This document shows positions 23,521 to 30,296 of a DNA stretch of 30,296 bases, piece by piece (the stretch's first letter is position 1; each line of letters begins with the position of its first letter). The position numbers and the translations under genes were made by a program. The stretch lies in contig JAUUSJ010000040.1 of assembly GCA_030841965.1 (NCBI GenBank), positions 1 through 30,296 on the forward strand, in the 5' to 3' direction. The DNA is from Blautia sp. (lineage in GTDB: Bacteria; Bacillota; Clostridia; Lachnospirales; Lachnospiraceae). Below the pieces are notes generated by a model that worked only from the letters and a program-made list of their open reading frames with translations, was not told the DNA's origin and ran no database searches.

Positions 23521-23776
23521 TATCTCTTCAAGATGGACTAATTTGTCATATTCTGAGTCGTTTTTGTTATTTCAAATAATTTTTTTCTTAAAATCTTCTG
23601 TATATCTATACATTTTATCCATATTATAGCATATTTTAGTTGTCAAAACTAGCTAGATAAAGCGAAAATTTCCCTCGTTTTTTGATTTTCATATTTTTTT
23701 CACAATTTCCCAAAATACTATAGAAAGCTTTATCAAACAGCTATACAAATGGGAAAATTCGCTTGGCAGATGTACA
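23521..23776. other. Non-coding region with nested inverted repeats
   Basis: No gene is supported. GATAAAGC (23656-23663) is inverted at GCTTTATC (23727-23734), and GCGAAAATTTCCC (23662-23674) is near-inverted at GGGAAAATTCGC (23751-23762). Together they could fold most of 23650-23765 into one long hairpin. It may be another decayed MITE-like element or a control region for the kinase operon. Confidence 0.35.
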
Positions 23777-23778
23777 AA

Positions 23779-23830
23779 ATAAAATCCCGCACCAAGACAG
23801 ATTCTCCTGTCAATTGGCACGGGATTTTTT
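23779..23830. terminator. Bidirectional terminator after the corrinoid-protein gene
   Basis: AAATCCCG-C-ACCAA-GACAG (23782-23800) pairs with CTGTC-AATTGG-C-ACGGGATTT (23808-23827), flanked by A- and T-runs. It ends the ileS-glgP-corrinoid protein group and separates it from the pdu regulator operon. Confidence 0.85.
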
Positions 23831-24470
23831 ATTTACTCGCACAGTATTCTTTTATCTTTTTGGCACATTCTGAGGCATCTTCTGTATAACAGTCGGCTCC
23901 TATCTCATCCGCAACCTCACGATTTACAAAGGGACCGCCTATCATAATATAAAACTGGTCTCTAAGTCCTCTTCTCTTAAATTCATCTACAATTTTTTTC
24001 ATATCTCTCTTTGACGTCTTCAAAAATCCACTGCAGCATACCACTTTAGCCTGCCTAGAAATGGCATTCTCCACGAATTTATATGCCGGAACATCTACTC
24101 CCAAATCAACAACATCTATCTCTTGACTTACGAGCATCATCTCTATCATTTTCTTGCCGATATCGTGGTAATCTCCCTTTACTGTACCTAAAATCACTGT
24201 CGCTTTTGTATAACTCGATTCACTATCTATGCTTTCTTTTAACGCGTCCATCCCACCGTTTAATGCCCTCATGATGCTTAAAATATCGGCAATCGCCACT
24301 TCCTCTTCCTTAAATCTCGCCGATACTTGCTCCATTCCAGCGAGGAGTCCCTCCTCCATAATCTTTCTGGGGTCAATTCCCTCCTCTAAGGCAAATCGGA
24401 TTAATTCTTTTATTCGCTTTCCTTTTCCTTTTTTTAGACATTCTCTAATTTCATCAATCGTGTTATTCAT
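23829..24470 (-). CDS. Stand-alone corrinoid-binding protein (MtaC/MtbC-like)
   Basis: 213 aa. Residues 1-85 form the four-helix cap (B12-binding_2 type; LLAGMEQVSARFKEEEVAIADIL). Residues 88-213 form the Rossmann-like cobalamin-binding domain, with the lower ligand motif D-Y-H102-D-I-G (KGDYHDIGKKM), then VDLGVDVP, SGFLKTS and IMIGGPFVNREVADEIGAD. Such proteins carry a methyl group on cobalt between a substrate methyltransferase and a second methyltransferase. No methyltransferase or corrinoid reductive activator lies in the window, so partner and substrate are unknown. Placement beside a B12-dependent pdu locus also allows a role in holding or sensing cobalamin; that is inference. ATG with TTAGG upstream. 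It follows glgP by 115 bp. Confidence 0.85.
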   Translation of the reverse strand: MNNTIDEIRECLKKGKGKRIKELIRFALEEGIDPRKIMEEGLLAGMEQVSARFKEEEVAIADILSIMRALNGGMDALKESIDSESSYTKATVILGTVKGDYHDIGKKMIEMMLVSQEIDVVDLGVDVPAYKFVENAISRQAKVVCCSGFLKTSKRDMKKIVDEFKRRGLRDQFYIMIGGPFVNREVADEIGADCYTEDASECAKKIKEYCASK

Positions 24471-24502
24471 TTTTTAACCTAATTTCGTTTTATTCGTTAG
24501 AA

Positions 24503-24550
24503 GTGGGGATGCTAGAAAATGAATCTTTCAACTTTTCCGGCATCCCCAAC
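24503..24550. terminator. Hairpin between glgP and the corrinoid-protein gene
   Basis: GTGGGGATGC (24503-24512) pairs with GCATCCCCAAC (24540-24550), extended by GAAAA/TTTTC inside. No clear T-run follows on the minus strand, so it may be a partial terminator or an RNA-stabilising hairpin after glgP. Confidence 0.5.
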
Positions 24551-24585
24551 TCTTCACTCTATTCTATTCCTAAATAGTACTAAAC

Positions 24586-27024
24586 TTAAAGTACCACTTT
24601 ATCCAAATGCCAGATATCATCTACATACTGCTGAATTGTTCTGTCAGATGTAAACTTACCAGCCTTTGCTGTGTTAAGCATAGCGGATTTTGCCCATGCC
24701 TTCTCATCGCGGTACATAGCATCAATCTTTTTCTGAGCCTCACAGTAAGCATCGAAATCCTTCAAGATGAAGTACTGGTCTTTATTCAATAATGAATCGT
24801 AGAGCTCTTTGAAAATCTGTGTATCCTGTGGATAAAATGTTCCATCGATAAGCTGAGTCATAACTCTTCTCACGTTCATATTGAGGTTATAAATCTCTCT
24901 TGGGTTATACTGACCATTACGCTCAAATTCCATAACCTCTTCTGCGCTAAGACCGAAGCTAACTGCATGCTCCTCGCCAACTTCTTGGATAATCTCTACG
25001 TTTGCACCGTCCATTGTTCCAAGTGTAATGGCACCGTTTAGCATAAACTTCATATTACCTGTACCAGATGCCTCCTTGGAAGCAGTAGAAATCTGCTCAC
25101 TGACATCTGCGGCTGCAAAGATAATCTCTGCGTTCGATACACGGTAATCCTCGATAAATACGACTTTAATCTTTCCATTAATCGTAGGGTCATTATTTAT
25201 CTTATCTGCCACAGCGTTGATTAATTTAATTGTTAACTTCGCTGTTTTATATCCAGCTGCTGCCTTCGCACCAAAAATAAAGGTACGAGGAATCATATCC
25301 ATATCTGGATGCTGCTTTAACTCATTATAAAGATGCATTACATGTAAAATATTCAATAGCTGACGTTTGTACTCATGTAATCTCTTAACCTGAATATCAA
25401 AGATAGACCTTGGATCCACATCAATGCCATTATGTTCTTTGATGTATTTTGCCAAACGAACTTTATTCTGGTACTTGATATTCATAAACTCAGCCTGAGA
25501 CTTCTCATCATCTACAAATACAGAGAGCTTGTCGATATGTGGCAAGTTTGTAATCCACTCATCTCCAATCTTATCTGTAATCCAATTAGCTAATAATGGA
25601 TTGGCGTGAAGTAAAAATCTTCTCTGAGTGATACCGTTTGTCTTATTATTGAACTTCTCTGGGTTCATCTCATAGAAGTCTTTTAACTCTCTCTTCTCTA
25701 GAATCTCTGTATGGAGCTTAGCAACACCGTTTACAGAGTGGCTACCAGCGATTGCAAGGTAAGCCATACGAACCTGACCGTCGTATAAAATAGCCATATT
25801 AGCAATCTTGCTGTAATCTCCAGGATATTTTGCCTGAATCTCGAGAATAAATCTACGGTTAATCTCTTCTACAATCTGATAAATTCTAGGAAGCAATCTG
25901 GAGAATAACTCTAATGGCCATTTCTCAAGCGCCTCTGCCATAATCGTATGGTTTGTATATGCACATGTCTTGCATGTGATATCCCATGCCTCTTCCCATC
26001 CTAACTCTTCCTCGTCAACTAAGATTCTCATAAGCTCTGCGACTGCTACAGTTGGATGTGTATCATTTAACTGGAATGCAACCTTCTCATGGAACTTGCG
26101 GATATCATTTCCAGACTCTTTATATTTTTGAACTGCTCTTTGTACAGATGCTGATACAAAGAAGTACTGCTGTTTTAATCTTAACTCTTTACCTGCGTAG
26201 TGGTTATCGTTTGGATAAAGAACGTCTGTGATTGTCCTCGCAAGGTTTGCCTGCTCTACTGCCTTTTGATACTCACCTTTATCGAAAGAATCTAAGTTAA
26301 ATGTCTGAGTTGCCTCTGCATCCCAAATACGAAGTGTATTTACGATATGGTTTCCATATCCCACGATTGGTAAATCATATGGAACGGCTCTTACGGACTG
26401 ATAGTCTTTCTGAACGAAATGAGTTCTTCCCTTATCGTCCATCTCAACATCGATATGTCCGCCAAACTTAACCTCGACAGCATACTCATCTCTCTTAATC
26501 TCAAATGGATATCCGTTCTTTAGCCAGTCATCTGGTTTCTCAACCTGAGCTCCATCCTCGATTGCCTGCTTAAACATACCATAGTGATAACGAATTCCGC
26601 ATCCATATGCTGGATATCCTAAAGTCGCTAAAGAATCCAAGAAACAAGCTGCAAGTCTTCCAAGACCACCGTTTCCTAAAGCCGCATCTCTCTCCTGGTC
26701 CTCGATTACATTAATATCAAATCCAAGCTCTTCCAATGCTTCCTTAATCTCATCATAGAATGTAAGGTTAATCATATTATTTCCAAGAGCACGACCCATT
26801 AAGAACTCCATGGATAAATAATATACGGTCTTTACATTCTTTCTCTCGTATTCCTTATGTGTCTCAATCCACTGATCAATAACATAGTCCTTTACTGCGT
26901 ATGCAACGGCCTGATATACTTGCTGCATATTGGCGTCTTCGATATTTCTTCTGTAAAGACTTCTAATATTGTCTACAACCGCTTTTTTGAACTCTTCTTT
27001 GTTAAATACATCTTTCTTAATCAC
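24586..27024 (-). CDS. glgP: Glycogen/maltodextrin phosphorylase
   Basis: 812 aa, full length for GT35 phosphorylases. It releases glucose-1-phosphate from alpha-1,4-glucan. Recognisable segments: YYLSMEFLMGRALGNN near 68-83, GNGGLGRLAACFLDS near 117-131, FQLNDTHP, VKRLHEYKRQLLN, and the pyridoxal-phosphate site EASGTGNMKFMLNGA with Lys659. It starts with GTG, AAAAGGAGG lying 7 nt upstream, and follows ileS by 21 bp with no terminator between them, so both may be read together. It has no clear functional link to the pdu genes. Confidence 0.95.
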   Translation of the reverse strand: MIKKDVFNKEEFKKAVVDNIRSLYRRNIEDANMQQVYQAVAYAVKDYVIDQWIETHKEYERKNVKTVYYLSMEFLMGRALGNNMINLTFYDEIKEALEELGFDINVIEDQERDAALGNGGLGRLAACFLDSLATLGYPAYGCGIRYHYGMFKQAIEDGAQVEKPDDWLKNGYPFEIKRDEYAVEVKFGGHIDVEMDDKGRTHFVQKDYQSVRAVPYDLPIVGYGNHIVNTLRIWDAEATQTFNLDSFDKGEYQKAVEQANLARTITDVLYPNDNHYAGKELRLKQQYFFVSASVQRAVQKYKESGNDIRKFHEKVAFQLNDTHPTVAVAELMRILVDEEELGWEEAWDITCKTCAYTNHTIMAEALEKWPLELFSRLLPRIYQIVEEINRRFILEIQAKYPGDYSKIANMAILYDGQVRMAYLAIAGSHSVNGVAKLHTEILEKRELKDFYEMNPEKFNNKTNGITQRRFLLHANPLLANWITDKIGDEWITNLPHIDKLSVFVDDEKSQAEFMNIKYQNKVRLAKYIKEHNGIDVDPRSIFDIQVKRLHEYKRQLLNILHVMHLYNELKQHPDMDMIPRTFIFGAKAAAGYKTAKLTIKLINAVADKINNDPTINGKIKVVFIEDYRVSNAEIIFAAADVSEQISTASKEASGTGNMKFMLNGAITLGTMDGANVEIIQEVGEEHAVSFGLSAEEVMEFERNGQYNPREIYNLNMNVRRVMTQLIDGTFYPQDTQIFKELYDSLLNKDQYFILKDFDAYCEAQKKIDAMYRDEKAWAKSAMLNTAKAGKFTSDRTIQQYVDDIWHLDKVVL

Positions 27025-27045
27025 TTTGTATCCTCCTTTTCGGGA

Positions 27046-30000
27046 TTACGCTTTCTTTACTCCAAGCGTAACTGTCTCACCGTTAATATTCCAATCCTTG
27101 GTGAAACCTTCTACTGCATCTAGTGTAACCTCGTCTGCCAATACATCGTTTTTAATTGCCTCCATATTTCTCTCAAAGATAGAATGAATCTTATCATTTC
27201 CACTTTCGTATACAATTATATGGTCTGTCACATTAAAATCTGCTTCTTTTCTCATCGTCTGAATCTTACTGATAATTTCTCTGACAAATCCCTCTTCTAA
27301 TAATTCTTCTGTCAAGTTCGTATCGATTACGACTGTAATGCCCCCATCTGCTAAAGAAACAAACCCTTCTTGTTGTGTCATATCGATCAATAATTCTTCT
27401 TGGGTCAAGTCGATTTTACCACCTTCTATCTCGATTGTCAAAACCCCTGTTGTATCAAGTTGGGTTTTTGCCACATTTCCGTCTAATTGCATAAGTGCAT
27501 TGCGAATTTGACCTAATTTTTTGCCATATTTTGGACCTAAAATCTTAAGCTGAGGCTTAAATGTGTAGGAAGTAAAGGCAGAAACATCCTCCGTCATCTC
27601 AATATTTTTGATATTAAGCTCCTCCGCCACGATTTCTTTGTAAAATTGTGGTAAATCTTCTCCCGCTTTTACGTACATTGTTCCGATTGGCTGACGGTTT
27701 TTAATATTCGCCGTATTTCTCGCTGCACGTCCAAGAACTACAATCTTTAATACAAGGTCCATATACGCCTCAAGCTCTTTGTCAATCCACGCCTCATTTG
27801 CCACTGGGAAATCACAAAGATGGATACTCTCTGGAGCGTCCTTATCAATTCCAACTACGATGTTTTGATAAATCTCCTCTGTCATAAATGGAATCATAGG
27901 GGCAGCCACCTTGGAAAATGTCACTAATGCTGTATATAATGTCATATATGCATTGATTTTATCTTGAGGCATTCCCTTTGCCCAGAAACGCTCTCTACTT
28001 CTTCTGACATACCAATTACTCATATCATCCACAAACTCCTGAAGAGCCTTCGCCGTCTCTGGAATCTTATAATTTGACAAATTGTCATCCACAGTCTTTA
28101 CTAATGTATTCAACTTAGAGAGCAGCCATTTGTCCATAACTGGAAGCTTATCATACTCTAACTCATATTTTGTAGCGTCAAACTCGTCAATATTGGCGTA
28201 CAATACAAAGAATGCGTAAGTATTCCACAATGTTCCCATAAATTTACGCTGTCCTTCCACAACCGCATCCTTGTGGAAACGATTTGGAAGCCAAGGTGCA
28301 CTATTCTCATAGAAATACCAGCGAATCGCATCTGCTCCATGTGTCTCTAACGCCTCGAATGGGTCCACCGCATTTCCTTTGGATTTACTCATCTTTTGAC
28401 CATTCTCATCTTGAACATGACCTAATACGATGACATTCTTATATGGTGCTTTATTAAAAATCAATGTAGAGATAGCCATCAGAGAATAGAACCATCCACG
28501 AGTCTGGTCAACCGCCTCAGAGATAAAGTCCGCTGGGAAATTCTCCTCAAAAATGTCCTGATTCTCAAATGGATAATGCCACTGAGCAAAAGGCATCGCA
28601 CCAGAGTCAAACCAGCAGTCAATAACTTCCTCCACTCTATGCATTTGCTTTCCACAGTCTGGACACTTAATCGTCACCGCATCGACAAATGGACGGTGAA
28701 GCTCGATATCATCTGGGCAGTTATCAGACATACTCTTCAATTCTTCAATCGAACCGATGGAATGCTGTTTTCCACATTCACACTCCCAGATATTAAGCGG
28801 TGTACCCCAGTAACGGTTACGGCTTATACCCCAGTCTTGTACATTCTTCAGCCAATCTCCAAAACGTCCTTTTCCGATGCTCTCAGGAATCCAGTTTACT
28901 GTATCATTATTGCGGATTAAGTCATCTCTCACTGCAGTCATCTTAATGAACCAGCTCTCTCTCGCATAGTAGATAAGCGGTGTATCACATCTCCAGCAAT
29001 GTGGATAACTATGCTCAAAATCAAGTGCCTTAAATAAGAGTCCTCTCTTCTCCAAATCTTCCATAATCGGCTTATCCGCCTTCTTACAGAACATTCCAGC
29101 ATAAGGAGTTGCCTCCTCTACAAACTCACCCTTTTCATCTACAAGCTGCAAAAATGGAAGGTCATACTTCTTGCCGACCTTAGAGTCATCCTCACCAAAC
29201 GCAGGAGCAATATGAACAACACCCGTACCATCTGTCAATGTTACATAACTATCACATGTCACATAATACGCTTTTTTATTCAACTTCTTAAACGCAAATA
29301 ATGGCTCATACTCTTTATACTCTAAATCTTTTCCCGTATATCTCTCAAGAACTTCGTACTGTCCCTCTCCGAGAACCGAATCCAAAAGCGCCTCCGCCAT
29401 ATAGTAAATTCTTCCCTCAGCGGCTACCTTTGCATACGTCTCAACCGGATTCACACAGAGCGCGACATTCGATGGGAGAGTCCAAGGCGTCGTTGTCCAC
29501 GCGAGAATATACGTATTCTCCTCATCCTTTACCTTAAAACGCGCGATACAAGACTTTTCCTTCACATCCTTATATCCCTGTGCCACCTCATGGCTAGAAA
29601 GAGGCGTTCCACATCTAGGACAGTAAGGCACAATCTTATATCCCTTATACAGCAATCCTTTCTCCCAAATCTTCTTTAGAGCCCACCACTCAGACTCGAT
29701 AAAATCATTATGGTATGTTACATATGGGTCATCCATATCCGCCCAAAAACCAACAGTAGAAGAGAAATCCTCCCACATTCCTTTATATTTCCAGACACTC
29801 TCTTTACATTTTTGAATAAATGGCTCAAGTCCGTAAGCTTCAATCTGCTCTTTTCCCTCAATGCCGATCGCCTTCTCAACCTCAAGCTCAACTGGAAGAC
29901 CATGTGTATCCCATCCAGCCTTTCTAATAATCTTATGTCCCTTCATCGTCTGATATCTTGGAATCATATCCTTAATAACACGAGTCAAAACATGTCCAAT

Positions 30001-30165
30001 ATGAGGTTTTCCATTTGCCGTTGGAGGTCCATCATAAAATGTATAAACCGGGCATCCCTCTTTTGCAGAAACACTTTTTTCAAAAATATGGTTTTCTTTC
30101 CAAAACTTTTCAATCTCTTTTTCTCTCTCTACAAATTTCAAATCTGTAGGCACTTTCTTGTACAA
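27046..30165 (-). CDS. ileS: Isoleucyl-tRNA synthetase, long (type 2) form
   Basis: 1039 aa class I synthetase charging tRNA-Ile. HIGH motif at residues 55-58 (PHIGHVL), KMSKS at 591-595, the editing domain in between (LAWTTTPWTLPSNVAL) and Cys pairs PRCGTPL, CWRCDTP, CECG and CPDCG for zinc. The length and C-terminal region fit the eukaryote-like type 2 IleRS rather than the ~920-aa Bacillus form. Members of that type are often less sensitive to mupirocin. The start is read as TTG at 30165, 8 nt after AAGGAGG; no nearer ATG fits. The visible leader (30166-30296) shows no T-box signature, though the window ends there. Confidence 0.95.
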   Translation of the reverse strand: MYKKVPTDLKFVEREKEIEKFWKENHIFEKSVSAKEGCPVYTFYDGPPTANGKPHIGHVLTRVIKDMIPRYQTMKGHKIIRKAGWDTHGLPVELEVEKAIGIEGKEQIEAYGLEPFIQKCKESVWKYKGMWEDFSSTVGFWADMDDPYVTYHNDFIESEWWALKKIWEKGLLYKGYKIVPYCPRCGTPLSSHEVAQGYKDVKEKSCIARFKVKDEENTYILAWTTTPWTLPSNVALCVNPVETYAKVAAEGRIYYMAEALLDSVLGEGQYEVLERYTGKDLEYKEYEPLFAFKKLNKKAYYVTCDSYVTLTDGTGVVHIAPAFGEDDSKVGKKYDLPFLQLVDEKGEFVEEATPYAGMFCKKADKPIMEDLEKRGLLFKALDFEHSYPHCWRCDTPLIYYARESWFIKMTAVRDDLIRNNDTVNWIPESIGKGRFGDWLKNVQDWGISRNRYWGTPLNIWECECGKQHSIGSIEELKSMSDNCPDDIELHRPFVDAVTIKCPDCGKQMHRVEEVIDCWFDSGAMPFAQWHYPFENQDIFEENFPADFISEAVDQTRGWFYSLMAISTLIFNKAPYKNVIVLGHVQDENGQKMSKSKGNAVDPFEALETHGADAIRWYFYENSAPWLPNRFHKDAVVEGQRKFMGTLWNTYAFFVLYANIDEFDATKYELEYDKLPVMDKWLLSKLNTLVKTVDDNLSNYKIPETAKALQEFVDDMSNWYVRRSRERFWAKGMPQDKINAYMTLYTALVTFSKVAAPMIPFMTEEIYQNIVVGIDKDAPESIHLCDFPVANEAWIDKELEAYMDLVLKIVVLGRAARNTANIKNRQPIGTMYVKAGEDLPQFYKEIVAEELNIKNIEMTEDVSAFTSYTFKPQLKILGPKYGKKLGQIRNALMQLDGNVAKTQLDTTGVLTIEIEGGKIDLTQEELLIDMTQQEGFVSLADGGITVVIDTNLTEELLEEGFVREIISKIQTMRKEADFNVTDHIIVYESGNDKIHSIFERNMEAIKNDVLADEVTLDAVEGFTKDWNINGETVTLGVKKA

Positions 30166-30199
30166 AGTTATTTCCTCCTTTTTAACCTATCACTATCTA

Positions 30200-30296
30200 T
30201 GAAAGCTGATTGCTCCGCATCATATGCTCCCGCAATCACCAGCGCAGTAGTCCACTAAGCTCGAAAAAACCTCGCTAAGTGGCCCTTGCGTACATG
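30200..30296. repeat. Repeat-like sequence upstream of ileS
   Basis: GATTG-TCCGCA-AT-TGCTCCC at 30209-30234 resembles 2097-2122 inside the long family B repeat, with about five changes. It is followed by an imperfect palindrome CCACTAAGC/GCTAAGTGG (about 30252-30282). This suggests part of another dispersed element extending past the window edge. Confidence 0.45.

Noticed and set aside
1..30296. CRISPR array, tRNA or rRNA genes, complete insertion sequence
   Set aside because: No regularly spaced direct repeats, no cloverleaf-like or rRNA-like segments and no transposase frame were seen; repeated DNA is limited to the hairpin elements and short tandem arrays described.

Overview
The window is low-GC DNA from a spore-forming Firmicute of the Clostridia, most likely Lachnospiraceae. 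Supporting signs are the spoIID-spoIIQ gene order, strong AGGAGG-type ribosome binding sites, frequent GTG/TTG starts, a long eukaryote-like IleRS, and dispersed hairpin repeats. The genus assignment is inference from gene order and protein style, not from a search.

The core, about 2.8-23.5 kb, is a B12-dependent 1,2-propanediol (and probably glycerol) utilisation bacterial microcompartment (BMC) locus of the pdu type. On the minus strand, in transcription order, it runs: PocR-domain histidine kinase, AraC-type response regulator, pduQ, then a 244-bp promoter region, then pduA-B-C-D-E-G-H-K-J, a 164-bp gap, and eutJ-like chaperone, a flavoprotein-like protein, pduN, pduO, pduP, pduS and pduT. 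On the plus strand lie pduU-pduV and, separately, a glycerol/diol facilitator (pduF-like). PduF would admit the diol. PduCDE dehydrates it inside a shell built from PduA, J, K, B, T, U and N. PduP makes propionyl-CoA and PduQ makes propanol. PduG/H and PduO/S repair and reload the cobalamin cofactor. No pduL, pduW or pduM is visible here, so the acyl-CoA to acyl-phosphate step must be encoded elsewhere or done differently.

Left edge (0-2.8 kb): sporulation genes spoIIQ and spoIID on the minus strand, surrounded by two families of hairpin, MITE-like repeats. One family (A) has 30-bp inverted arms, with a full copy at about 2485-2690 and right-end fragments at the window start and near 5085. 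The other (B) has GGGGTCAAAA-type ends, with a long copy at about 2055-2312 and a short copy at 5562-5638. Between pduF and pduT are two small membrane-protein genes (26 aa minus, 63 aa plus).

Right edge (23.8-30.3 kb), minus strand: ileS, glgP and a free-standing corrinoid-binding protein with no methyltransferase partner in view, then a bidirectional terminator. The features most worth following are the corrinoid protein next to a B12 locus, the structured pduU-pduV leader that can place a distant Shine-Dalgarno sequence next to the start codon, the repeated operator-like sequence in front of pduA, and the unassigned flavoprotein in the BMC operon.
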